64,000 bases of DNA, taken from NCBI GenBank assembly GCA_038064375.1, contig JBBTTF010000004.1:68658-132657 (forward strand). Direction: 5' to 3'. Source of the DNA: JBBTTE01 sp038064375. Lineage in GTDB: Bacteria > Patescibacteriota > Saccharimonadia > Saccharimonadales > UBA4665. Below are positions 16,360-24,090 of this stretch, piece after piece. Position 1 is the first letter of the stretch, and each line of letters opens with the position of its first letter. A program made the translations under genes and the position numbers. The notes under the pieces were generated by a model. That model made no database searches and was not told the DNA's origin. It worked only from the letters and a program-made list of their open reading frames with translations.

Positions 16360-17214
16360 ATGTGGCTAGTCTTCTTAGGTTTTCATTTGTTTGGGTTTGT
16401 TGGATACAATCTCATGCTGCGCAAGTCAGTGACTGATAATATTGATCGGTTTACTTTGGCGACGGTGATGCAGACAGGCATTACTATTCCGCTGATCTTT
16501 ACTTTGTTCTTCCATGTTCCGAGCTTTGATGGTTATGATCTTGGTATCTTGGCACTGGTTGTGGCTACGCTGATCCTGACGATCGCGCTGCATGTTACAA
16601 ATACCGTGTCTCTCAAGTACTTGGAGGCCAGTGTTTATTCGGTCTTATATAACTTGCGAATCGTCTTCACGACGATCTTGGGGATAGTCTTTTTAGGTGA
16701 AGATACTGATTGGTTAAGGATTTGCGGCGGAATCTTAATACTACTAGCCATATTTATTGTTAAGCAGAAGGGCAGCAAGTCGATAATCAGCAAAGGCTTT
16801 GAATGGGGGCTGGCAGCGGCGTTGACGATCAGCTTCTTGAACTTGTTTGAGAAGCAACTTATTGGTGACATTGGTTATCTGAATTACGCTGTTCCGTTGA
16901 TGGTTGTAGCAACTTTGATCATGTGGGGCTATTTGTACTACCGCGACCGCGCAATCGATTATAAGATAATGTTGAAGCCGCGTATGATTCAGCTGATGGC
17001 GCTGCGTGATATATCAGCCTTTGGCTTTGTCGCAGCCTTTGCGTATGGTGGCTTGCTCAGTGTGTCCAACTATATATCCAGCATGGGCGTGATCTTTATG
17101 GTTGCGCTGGGCGTATTGCTGCTAGATGAGCGTGACTATTTGAGGCGCAAAATTATCGCAACGGGCGTGGCTGTTTGCGGACTGACCTTGGTGCTGATTG
17201 CTAGCTTGATCTAG
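16360..17214 (+). CDS. EamA/DMT-family transporter
   Basis: 284 aa with about ten hydrophobic segments in two repeats, the layout of drug/metabolite exporters. The repeat ends SVYSVLYNLRIVFTTILGIVFLGED and GVIFMVALGVLLLDERDYLR are the typical EamA helix-plus-acidic-turn. The substrate is unknown. The ATG at 16360 fits a TATGAT -10 box (16346-16351) 8 nt upstream; the in-frame TTG/ATG at 16351/16354 overlap or abut the box. Confidence 0.82.
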   Translation: MWLVFLGFHLFGFVGYNLMLRKSVTDNIDRFTLATVMQTGITIPLIFTLFFHVPSFDGYDLGILALVVATLILTIALHVTNTVSLKYLEASVYSVLYNLRIVFTTILGIVFLGEDTDWLRICGGILILLAIFIVKQKGSKSIISKGFEWGLAAALTISFLNLFEKQLIGDIGYLNYAVPLMVVATLIMWGYLYYRDRAIDYKIMLKPRMIQLMALRDISAFGFVAAFAYGGLLSVSNYISSMGVIFMVALGVLLLDERDYLRRKIIATGVAVCGLTLVLIASLI

Positions 17215-17243
17215 CGCGTCTCGCAAAGTGGTATGATTGAAGC

Positions 17244-17633
17244 ATGAATTTTATAGGGCATTACATTGTGGCGGCTGCGATTTTTGTGGCCTTGGATGCT
17301 GTGTGGCTAAAGTTTGTGGCCAACTCTTTTTATAAGAAGCATTTGGGCGGGTTATTGGCTAAGAAGCCGAACTTTTTGGCCGCGGCCATATTCTATCTTC
17401 TATATATTGTCGGCATTATAATCTTTGCGGTTAATCCTGCACTGGATGAGGAGTCGGTTGTCTATGCCCTGAGTCACGGCGCGTTGTTGGGTCTATTGAT
17501 GTATGCAACTTACGACCTGACCAATCAGGCGACGCTCAAAAACTGGCCAGCTAAGATTACTTATGTCGACATGGCATGGGGAACTTTTGCCACAGCCCTC
17601 GTCAGCACGCTAACTTATTTGGTAGTTAGCTGA
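17244..17633 (+). CDS. DUF2177 family membrane protein
   Basis: 129 aa with four hydrophobic segments. The sequence FVALDAVWLKFVANSFYKKHLGGLL near the N-terminus and GLLMYATYDLTNQATLKNWP in the third segment are hallmarks of DUF2177. The function is unknown. A TATGAT box (17232-17237) ends 6 nt before the ATG. The stop overlaps the first base of the next start. Confidence 0.85.
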   Translation: MNFIGHYIVAAAIFVALDAVWLKFVANSFYKKHLGGLLAKKPNFLAAAIFYLLYIVGIIIFAVNPALDEESVVYALSHGALLGLLMYATYDLTNQATLKNWPAKITYVDMAWGTFATALVSTLTYLVVS

Positions 17634-18169
17634 TGTCAGATATTCCAGCAGATGCACTACGCGAGACTTGGGACAGTGTTCACGAGCAGTCGCTTAAGCT
17701 AGCGGCTATGATTGAGTCGCATTGCGTCGACACGGGCGAGAGGTTTGATGCCATTATCGTGATTCCACGTGGCAGTTATTATCCTGTTAATATTGTGGCT
17801 CGGGAGCTTGGGTTTGAGGCAGTGGATTTGATTCACGCTTCTATAGGCTCATATATTTCTGGACAGACAATGCGAAAGGACGAGTTTGAGCTAGGCCAAA
17901 TGCCGACCGACGCTGAAGTATCCGGCAAGAACTTATTAATTATCGATGAAGTTTGCGAAACTGGTAATACTCTGGCATTTTTGACCGAGCGTCTCAAACA
18001 ACAGGGAGCTGCATTGATACGAACCGGCGCCTTGCACTATAAGCCAGACAAGACCCAGACTGAGTTTGCGCCTGATTGGTACGTCGTTAAGACCGACAAA
18101 TGGATCCATTATCCATGGGAATCACATGACGATAACGGCAAAAACTCGATAGTAAAACGCCGCGGTTAA
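17633..18169 (+). CDS. Phosphoribosyltransferase family protein
   Basis: 178 aa, type I PRTase fold. The PRPP loop is LLIIDEVCETGNTL (about residues 101-114), and the N-terminal DAIIVIPRGSYYPVNIVARELG is the usual early strand-helix. The length and WIHYPWE near the C-terminus recall xanthine/hypoxanthine-guanine PRTases, so purine salvage is likely but not proven. It is translationally coupled to the DUF2177 gene (adjacent stop and start). Confidence 0.82.
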   Translation: MSDIPADALRETWDSVHEQSLKLAAMIESHCVDTGERFDAIIVIPRGSYYPVNIVARELGFEAVDLIHASIGSYISGQTMRKDEFELGQMPTDAEVSGKNLLIIDEVCETGNTLAFLTERLKQQGAALIRTGALHYKPDKTQTEFAPDWYVVKTDKWIHYPWESHDDNGKNSIVKRRG

Positions 18170-18214
18170 GCTTTTACTAGCTACGGTAGCTGATACTTGC
18201 TACAATCGGAGTCT

Positions 18215-19747
18215 ATGCGACAAAAGCAGGCTCTGAGGGTAATGATGGATGGCGACAGCGTGTTCTTAACGGGCGCGCCGGGTGCTGGCAAGACCTATGT
18301 CTTAAACCAGTTTGTTTCGCGTGCTCGTAACGCTGGCAAGCGCGTGGCAGTGACGGCCAGTACCGGTATTGCCGCGAGTCATATTAATGGCACGACTATT
18401 CACTCATGGTCGGGTCTTGGTATTCTTGATCATCTGAGTGACGAAGATTTGAGCCGACTAGCTGATAGCGATCGTCTGATCAAACGCTACAATAGCGTTG
18501 ATGTTCTGATCATTGATGAAGTCTCGATGCTGCATGGCGCTAGGCTCGATATGGTCAACCAGCTTGCCAAGGCTTTGCGCCAAAGCGATAAGCCTTTTGG
18601 TGGGCTGCAGATTATCCTAGTTGGTGACCTGTTTCAGCTGCCACCGATTAGTCGTGGCACGCGCGAGTTCGACTTTATCCATTTGTCTGATGCATGGGCC
18701 GAGCTCAATCCCAAAATTTGTTATCTAACCGAGCAGCACCGTCAGCAGGGCAATGATAGCTTGCTACAAATCTTGGAGGCGATGCGTCTTGGCCAAGTCG
18801 ACGAAGGTCATGGAGAACTCTTGCAAGATCGACTGGCCGTATCTGTCCCCGAAGACCTAGTCGTCACCAAACTCTACTCGCACAACCTCGACGTCGATGC
18901 CATAAACCAGCGGCACCTCGATGAGATTGATGAGCGTAGCCACACTTTTGAGATGCGCACCAAAGGCAGCCGCGCCAAACTTGATCAACTAGCTAAGAGC
19001 TTGCTTGCGCCCGATGCCCTAGAGCTCAAAGTTGGGGCTGAGGTCATGTTTGTCGCTAACAATTTTGCTGATGGCTTCGTGAACGGCAGCCGTGGTAGGG
19101 TAGTTGAGCTTGATTCTGACGGGCCGGTTGTGCAACTGCATGCTGGCCGCAAGATCACTGTCGAGCCGCACAGCTGGAGTCTTAGCGAGGATGGCAAAGT
19201 TCGAGCCGAGATCACGCAACTGCCTTTGCGACTGGCGTGGGCGATCACGATACATAAGAGTCAGGGCATGAGCTTGGACGCTGCTGAGATCGACTTATCG
19301 CGAGCCTTCACTCCGGGCATGGGCTACGTAGCACTTAGTCGTGTACGTAGTCTCGACGGCCTATACCTAAAAGGCGTTAACAATACGGCCATGGCAATGC
19401 ACCCGCAGATTTACGATCTAGACAAAGCTTTGCGTAATGCGTCATCCGAGCTTTCAGGCTCAATAGAAGATATCGGCGATGAAGTCATAATCGCCAAGAC
19501 CGAACCGATCGTCGATGAAACACTATTTGTAAAACTCAAAGACTGGCGCTACAAAAGGGCGACGGCCGATAAGCTGCCGGCCTTCATGATTGCTCATGAC
19601 ACAGCACTTAGCGCGGTCGCATCGACTAAGCCGGTGACGCCCCAGCAGCTACTTGGTCTTGCTGGCTTTGGTTCTCGCAAGGTCGAAGCTTATGGCACAG
19701 ACATATTGCAAATTGTCGCCGCTCACAGTGCTTCGCGTGCAGCTTGA
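18215..19747 (+). CDS. PIF1-family 5'-3' DNA helicase with C-terminal HRDC domain
   Basis: 510 aa, superfamily 1B. Walker A FLTGAPGAGKT (Lys26), then ASTGIAASHINGTTIHSWSGLG, Walker B VLIIDEVSMLHG, VGDLFQLPPI, and the late motifs LAWAITIHKSQGMSLD and GMGYVALSRVRSLDGL. Residues about 435-505 form an HRDC domain (AHDTALSAVASTKPV, LLGLAGFGSRKVEAYG), an accessory nucleic-acid-binding module. A role in replication/repair, for instance G-quadruplex or D-loop unwinding, is inferred. The ATG at 18215 has a TACAAT box (18201-18206) 8 nt upstream. Confidence 0.92.
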   Translation: MRQKQALRVMMDGDSVFLTGAPGAGKTYVLNQFVSRARNAGKRVAVTASTGIAASHINGTTIHSWSGLGILDHLSDEDLSRLADSDRLIKRYNSVDVLIIDEVSMLHGARLDMVNQLAKALRQSDKPFGGLQIILVGDLFQLPPISRGTREFDFIHLSDAWAELNPKICYLTEQHRQQGNDSLLQILEAMRLGQVDEGHGELLQDRLAVSVPEDLVVTKLYSHNLDVDAINQRHLDEIDERSHTFEMRTKGSRAKLDQLAKSLLAPDALELKVGAEVMFVANNFADGFVNGSRGRVVELDSDGPVVQLHAGRKITVEPHSWSLSEDGKVRAEITQLPLRLAWAITIHKSQGMSLDAAEIDLSRAFTPGMGYVALSRVRSLDGLYLKGVNNTAMAMHPQIYDLDKALRNASSELSGSIEDIGDEVIIAKTEPIVDETLFVKLKDWRYKRATADKLPAFMIAHDTALSAVASTKPVTPQQLLGLAGFGSRKVEAYGTDILQIVAAHSASRAA

Positions 19748-19911
19748 AGATTAAATAAATATTAAGTGTTCAAAATTGTTGTTGTAGCTTTTAACAGATA
19801 CAAACTAACACACAAATAGACTATTATTGTACAAAAAACTCGTCATAAGGTTGTCTTTGGGTCGCTACGAAGAGCATGATGAGCCAACTAAATATTAGGA
19901 GGCAATCATGG

Positions 19912-20199
19912 ATGCTCAGCCAGAAGTTGAACGCTTGCATTCGAGGGGTAGAGTCCACGATTCTAGCTTTGATGATTGTCAGTATTGTTGGTTTGGTGGC
20001 TATGAAGATATGGGGCGGGCAACTGCTCAGCGTTCAGACCGTCAGTATAGCGCCAACAATTTGGCCCAAGGACGCCGTCATCGTCAAGCCCGTGCCAGTA
20101 GGCGAGTTAAAAGTCGGCGACATCATAAGCTACCACAGCCATTGCCGTCGAAGCTCGTTAGCCAGTCCACATCTATGCCCGCCCGATCTACAGTGTTAG
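19912..20199 (+). pseudogene. Truncated S26 signal peptidase-like protein
   Basis: 95 aa. One N-terminal membrane segment (STILALMIVSIVGLVAM) is followed by the start of a type I/SipW-like signal peptidase: LLSVQTVSIAPTIWPKD, where the Ser of the S-x-x-P-T motif is kept, and VGELKVGDIISYHS. The rest of the fold, including the catalytic Lys/His region, is missing; after YHS the sequence turns into unrelated residues and stops. AGGAGG at 19897-19902 is 9 nt before the ATG at 19912; the ATG at 19908 is in another frame. It looks like a remnant caused by frameshift or deletion, although a short functional protein cannot be excluded. Confidence 0.55.
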
Positions 20200-20208
20200 A
20201 CTATAGGC

Positions 20209-20781
20209 ATGAGACGCAAGAGTAAGAAACCGATCGCTTACGCATTTATAGATAGCCAGAACCTCAATCTTGGCACCCAGCGTATGGGCTGGAAGCTAGA
20301 TTGGCGCAAGTTCCGTCACTTCCTAGAAGATAAGTATGGCGTTACCCACGCCTACACCTTCATCGGCTACATGAGTGAGAACGAATCAATGTACGAGTAC
20401 ATGCACGAACTCGGCTATTTGGTAGTTCTCAAGCCAACTGTCGATGTTACGGCTCAGCACGATGCCAGCGACAAGCCTGCCAATGACAGCCCTAAGCTTA
20501 AGGCTGATGACAAAGACAAGCCAATCATTAAAGGCAATGTCGATGCCGAGCTCGTCCTCTACGCCATGAAAGAGCTTCCCAACTACGAGCAAGCAATCAT
20601 TGTCAGTGGTGACGGCGATTTCTTCAGCCTCGCCGAATACTTAGAGGAGCAGGGCAAGCTAGCCCAAATCCTAACCCCCAACTGGCAATACTCCAGCTTG
20701 CTTAAGGTCTTTGACGACAAGATAACCCGACTAGATCAACTTAGGCGACAACTAAGCTACCACGACCGTAAGAAGAAATGA
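20209..20781 (+). CDS. NYN/LabA-like PIN-fold nuclease domain protein
   Basis: 190 aa, LabA/DUF88 type NYN domain related to PIN RNases. The acidic metal-site positions are visible: AFIDSQNLN (about residue 14), KGNVDAELVLYAM (about residue 105) and IIVSGDGDFFSLAEYL (about residue 130). A Lys/Asp-rich insertion lies around residues 82-100. An RNA-processing role is inferred. A TAGACT box (20197-20202) ends 6 nt before the ATG. It overlaps the next gene by 4 nt. Confidence 0.85.
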   Translation: MRRKSKKPIAYAFIDSQNLNLGTQRMGWKLDWRKFRHFLEDKYGVTHAYTFIGYMSENESMYEYMHELGYLVVLKPTVDVTAQHDASDKPANDSPKLKADDKDKPIIKGNVDAELVLYAMKELPNYEQAIIVSGDGDFFSLAEYLEEQGKLAQILTPNWQYSSLLKVFDDKITRLDQLRRQLSYHDRKKK

Positions 20782-21362
20782 AAGATATATTTTTAGTTGT
20801 AAGTGGCGTTCTGACTATCGCCAGCGCCATTCCGTATATACGTGACATACTGCGGCGTACTACAAAACCCAGAATAGTTACATGGTTTAACTGGAGCCTT
20901 TTGACAGGTATTGCAACTGCTGCAGCAATCGCAGACAATCAGTGGCCAAGTGCCGTAATAACAGGTACGGCCACGATCACTACAATGAGCATAGCCTTAC
21001 TCGGACTGCGCTACGGCGACACTAAGATCGAGCCGTTTGATGTTGTTTGTCAGCTTGCGGCAATACTAGGACTAGTCCTTTGGGTGATCACCAATGATCC
21101 GCTGATCGCTATCGTAATTACTGCGGTCGTAGACTTTATTGCTGCGCTACCTACGCTTAGGCATTCGTGGCTTAAGCCTTACGAAGAAACCTCAATGGCA
21201 TTTGTATTGGGTGGAATAGGTGGCATTTTTGCTGTCCTCGCCCTCGATAATCCAAGCGTTTCCGGACTAATTTATCCGTTTTACATAGTATGTGCGAACC
21301 TTGTTCTTGTGTATCTGATCAAGTTCAGTCCCAATCAAAAGCCAAGCATGACCAAAGCCTAA
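20778..21362 (+). CDS. Multi-pass membrane protein, possible PQ-loop-like repeats
   Basis: 194 aa with about six to seven hydrophobic segments. The unit SAIPYIRDILRRTTKPRIVTWFNW and a later ALPTLRHSWLKPYEETSM region are similar in spacing, suggesting an internal duplication of the SWEET/PQ-loop kind; this is a weak inference. The function is unknown. The ATG overlaps the NYN gene stop (ATGA). Confidence 0.65.
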   Translation: MKDIFLVVSGVLTIASAIPYIRDILRRTTKPRIVTWFNWSLLTGIATAAAIADNQWPSAVITGTATITTMSIALLGLRYGDTKIEPFDVVCQLAAILGLVLWVITNDPLIAIVITAVVDFIAALPTLRHSWLKPYEETSMAFVLGGIGGIFAVLALDNPSVSGLIYPFYIVCANLVLVYLIKFSPNQKPSMTKA

Positions 21363-21413
21363 TTTTCATTTCATGCCCAACCGGCTTATGATGGTAGTAA
21401 TAAGGAGGGTAGA

Positions 21414-22142
21414 ATGGCGGACAATAACTATGATTTTACAGGGCTGAAGGCCGTATTCTTCAATGGAACTTTGACCAAGTCACCAGAATCCAGCCACACC
21501 GAAAAGCTGATCAAAATCAGCCAAAACATCATGGAAAAGCACGGTGTCGAGACCGAGCTTATCCGTACCATCGATAAAGATATTGCCGTAGGCGTTTGGC
21601 CCGACATGCGCGAACACGGCCACAAAACTGACGAATGGCCGGAGATATTCAAAAGAGTTATGGAGGCCGACATTCTCGTCTTAGCCGGCCCGATCTGGCT
21701 CGGCGACAACAGCTCAGAAATGAAGAAGGTGATAGAACGACTCTATGCCTGCAGCAGCATTCTCAACTCCGATGGCCAATATGCCTTTTACGGCAAAGTT
21801 GGCGGCTGCCTGATCACAGGCAACGAGGATGGCATCAAGCATTGTGCAATGAATGTCTTATACAGTCTTCAGCACCTCGGTTACAGCATTCCACCCCAAG
21901 CTGACGCGGGCTGGATAGGCGAAGCTGGCCCCGGTGCCAGCTATGGTGATGATGACGGCAAAGGCGGCAAAGTTGGCCTAGATAACGACTTCACCAATCG
22001 CAACGCCACCTTTATGACATGGAATCTATTACATCTTGCCAAAATGCTCAAAGACCAAGGCGGCATTCCAGCGTACGGCAACCAACGCTCCGAATGGGAT
22101 GCCGGCGCTCGCTTTGACTTTGCTAATCCTGAATATCGCTAA
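21414..22142 (+). CDS. NAD(P)H-dependent FMN reductase/flavodoxin-fold oxidoreductase
   Basis: 242 aa. The fold pattern fits NADPH-dependent FMN reductases: an N-terminal KAVFFNGTL strand and phosphate loop followed by SPESSHTEKL, then ADILVLAGPIWLGDNSSEMKKVIERL for the second flavin loop, and GKVGGCLITGNEDGIKHCAM. The C-terminal part is Gly-rich (GASYGDDDGKGGKVG). It probably reduces a quinone or other small electron acceptor. It has one of the clearest Shine-Dalgarno sites here, AGGAGG (21404-21409 region) 5 nt before the ATG. Confidence 0.85.
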   Translation: MADNNYDFTGLKAVFFNGTLTKSPESSHTEKLIKISQNIMEKHGVETELIRTIDKDIAVGVWPDMREHGHKTDEWPEIFKRVMEADILVLAGPIWLGDNSSEMKKVIERLYACSSILNSDGQYAFYGKVGGCLITGNEDGIKHCAMNVLYSLQHLGYSIPPQADAGWIGEAGPGASYGDDDGKGGKVGLDNDFTNRNATFMTWNLLHLAKMLKDQGGIPAYGNQRSEWDAGARFDFANPEYR

Positions 22143-22228
22143 TAGCTACCACAGTACCCCAACAGATATATTAGATACCTTAGCCGCTGACCCTAGTCTC
22201 CTAAATAGTACTGTTCCAGCACACAACA

Positions 22229-22257
22229 TTGACAAAAAGCATAATCTTTGTTACAAT
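22229..22257 (+). promoter_or_regulatory. Promoter of the 22266 gene
   Basis: TTGACA (22229-22234), a 17-bp spacer and TACAAT (22252-22257), 8 nt before the ATG. A leaderless mRNA is predicted. Confidence 0.75.
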
Positions 22258-22265
22258 ACGTAACG

Positions 22266-22556
22266 ATGTCAATAAATAACAAAAATAGTCAAACAACAAT
22301 GGATAGAGCAGCAATCGTAGCCCAGCAAGCTGGTCTTGTTCTTATGTCGGCTGCCTTTACGCTGGGTATGATCGACATTGCTGAGCAGATTAAGGGTAGA
22401 GTGATAGTCCCAGCACAGCCATCTTTGGTTGTTGAGACTGCCAGCCCAGAAGCTGGCCACGGCGAATCAATAAGACGCGAGCGTGAAGAAACCCACCCGC
22501 ACAGCGCAGGCTACAGCATAAACCAGAGAACACAACCTCGTAGCGGGCGTATATAG
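22266..22556 (+). CDS. Small hypothetical protein with one membrane segment, 96 aa
   Basis: Not recognised. Residues about 14-36 (IVAQQAGLVLMSAAFTLGMI) are hydrophobic. The C-terminal half is polar, with Arg/Glu/His and Pro. The start at 22266 follows from the promoter; an in-frame TTG at 22248 lies inside the promoter. The following gene is similar in style (short N-terminus, one membrane segment, polar tail) and also has its own strong promoter. Confidence 0.55.
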   Translation: MSINNKNSQTTMDRAAIVAQQAGLVLMSAAFTLGMIDIAEQIKGRVIVPAQPSLVVETASPEAGHGESIRREREETHPHSAGYSINQRTQPRSGRI

Positions 22557-22559
22557 GCA

Positions 22560-22588
22560 TTGACAAAAATAAACATAAAAGGTATAAT
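22560..22588 (+). promoter_or_regulatory. Consensus promoter of the 22595 gene
   Basis: A perfect TTGACA (22560-22565), a 17-bp spacer and a perfect TATAAT (22583-22588), only 6 nt before the ATG. It is the strongest promoter in the window, with the clearest leaderless arrangement. Confidence 0.85.
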
Positions 22589-22594
22589 ACAAAC

Positions 22595-23233
22595 ATGAAA
22601 AACCGCAACCAATCAGTCAAGACCAGTACCTCAGGCGAAAGCTTTCCAGCCGCTATACTTACTCGTGTCGGCCGCTTTGTTGTGCGTGGTGAAGGCAAAA
22701 ATCCTCTTGAAATGCCTGCAACTGAGGTTCGCAAAGAAGGTGCGGTTCTAGCAACAGGGGCGGCTGCAGTTCTTGCAGGCGCTGCTATTGTTATAACTCC
22801 AGCCGCTATTAAGAAGGCTGAAAACGTAGTAGATAAGCAGATCAATGTTGGTGTGCAACAGGCACAAGCTAACATAGACGCTTCACATTCTGATGCCGCC
22901 AAGGCTATTATTCAGGCTAACCCTGACAGGTTTGCTGGCAGTTCTGACTCACAAGACGAACAGGCAGTTGCACTAAGTCCTATAGCTGGAGAAGGTATAA
23001 ACGCTGTGACAGATGTCGTTAACGAATCTGGTGGTGATGTAAAGCTTCCGCAGGCCATTATTAACGCCGACGGCACAACAACCGATGTTACCAAACTGAC
23101 GAATGGTGAGTTGCAGGCTATCTCCGCTGGACTGCAAGTATCAGATAAGCTAGTCTACCGCGTTCCACCACAAGTTGGTGAGCAAGCTGCCCAAAAGATT
23201 GCCGAAGAATCGCAAGCAAGCCCAAACCAGTAG
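22595..23233 (+). CDS. Membrane-anchored hypothetical protein, 212 aa
   Basis: Not recognised. A polar N-terminus of about 45 residues is followed by one Ala/Gly/Val-rich membrane segment (AVLATGAAAVLAGAAIVITP) and a polar, Ala/Asp/Gln-rich tail that is probably extracytoplasmic. A fully consensus promoter suggests high expression, so an abundant envelope protein is a reasonable guess. It precedes the mraZ cluster but has separate transcription. Confidence 0.65.
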   Translation: MKNRNQSVKTSTSGESFPAAILTRVGRFVVRGEGKNPLEMPATEVRKEGAVLATGAAAVLAGAAIVITPAAIKKAENVVDKQINVGVQQAQANIDASHSDAAKAIIQANPDRFAGSSDSQDEQAVALSPIAGEGINAVTDVVNESGGDVKLPQAIINADGTTTDVTKLTNGELQAISAGLQVSDKLVYRVPPQVGEQAAQKIAEESQASPNQ

Positions 23234-23341
23234 TAGCGTAGGCTCTCTACCCAAAAGCGCTACATAGCTTGGTTTTGGTGTCTTATCTGTAAAACCTGTG
23301 GATAAGTGGTGTCAGAAGTGCTTCGTTTTTATTATTTGTAC

Positions 23342-23392
23342 TTGCAGGGGGTTATGGTGGGTAGTACACTCAGTTCAGTGGGTAGAAATGGT
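23342..23392 (+). promoter_or_regulatory. mraZ/dcw promoter with candidate MraZ boxes
   Basis: TTGCAG (23342-23347), a 17-bp spacer and TACACT (23365-23370) form the promoter. G-rich boxes of the MraZ type (TGGG) lie at 23358-23361 and 23379-23382, with a degenerate TGGT at 23389 and a G run at 23347-23351. Their spacing is close to multiples of 10 bp, so they face one side of the helix. MraZ is known in other bacteria to bind such repeats and autoregulate; that it does so here is inferred. Confidence 0.6.
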
Positions 23393-23453
23393 AAGGCAAA
23401 ATAGCTTACCAGATCGAAAAATAAAAAAACCACTAGCAGCTTAAGGGACATCA

Positions 23454-23831
23454 ATGGCCACGGTAGACTACTTCGAACGCAAGCTTGACGATAAGCGACG
23501 GTTAACCATTCCGCCGGAACTTCGTGACAAGTTCGCAAGCGGAGCAGTAGTGACCAGAGGCTTCGGCCAGTACCTACATCTTTATCCCAAGGATGTATGG
23601 GAAAACTTGGTTGAGCCACGACTTGCCGGCGATATCCTAGACGAGCGCATAGCAGACCTGAACGTCCAATTTCGGATGGGGAAGGTCGACATGCAGCCCG
23701 ACGGTAAACAGGGGCGCATCACACTCGAGCAACATTTGCTCGATTATGCCGGCATTAGCCGCGATGTGGTCGCTGTAGGTGTCGGACAGTACTGGCGTTT
23801 GATGGCTCCCGAGGCCGCAGCAGCCAAATAA
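23454..23831 (+). CDS. mraZ: Transcriptional regulator MraZ
   Basis: 125 aa with two AbrB-like SpoVT domains. The first has FERKLDDKRRLTIPPELRDKF and LYPKDVWENL; the second has DMQPDGKQGRITLEQHLLDYAGI. It regulates the division and cell-wall cluster it heads, binding G-rich direct repeats upstream of itself. The leader before the ATG is about 75 nt. A GGGA (23446-23449) serves as a modest ribosome-binding site. It is first in the mraZ-rsmH-ftsL-ftsI-mraY-ftsW-murG-ftsQ order. Confidence 0.95.
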   Translation: MATVDYFERKLDDKRRLTIPPELRDKFASGAVVTRGFGQYLHLYPKDVWENLVEPRLAGDILDERIADLNVQFRMGKVDMQPDGKQGRITLEQHLLDYAGISRDVVAVGVGQYWRLMAPEAAAAK

Positions 23832-23856
23832 GCTCGAAGCTCATTAACAATTTAGG

Positions 23857-24086
23857 CGAATAGAAAACCTCATTCGATCGAGGGCAGCTATTCGACAATC
23901 AACAAGTGGAAATAGATAGCAAACCACTATAAAAAAGGGCTTTGCACCTTTCAAAAACACCTCCCAAAACTCCACCTCACACATAAGTCTCTCAAAACTT
24001 AGATTCTGTGCGAAAAGTATTTATACATTTTGCTAAGAATCAACAAAAACAAAAACTATACAAAAAAACAAAAAGTTGATTGTCGA
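23857..24086 (+). promoter_or_regulatory. Structured intergenic leader between mraZ and rsmH
   Basis: The 259-nt gap contains a nested hairpin, CGAATAG (23857-23863)/CTATTCG (23888-23894) with inner CCTC/GAGG. A perfect 12-bp inverted repeat, TCGACAATCAAC (23892-23903) and GTTGATTGTCGA (24075-24086), flanks about 170 nt of A-rich sequence. The downstream arm ends 4 nt before the rsmH GTG, and the upstream arm shares three bases with the first hairpin. This could control rsmH translation; it is an inference from pairing only. Confidence 0.45.
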
Positions 24087-24090
24087 TTAG

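Noticed and set aside
19908..20225. Alternative reading frame from the ATG directly after AGGAGG
   Set aside because: Its product is Arg/Gln/Ser-rich with no recognisable features, while the frame starting 4 nt later encodes a membrane anchor and a signal peptidase motif.
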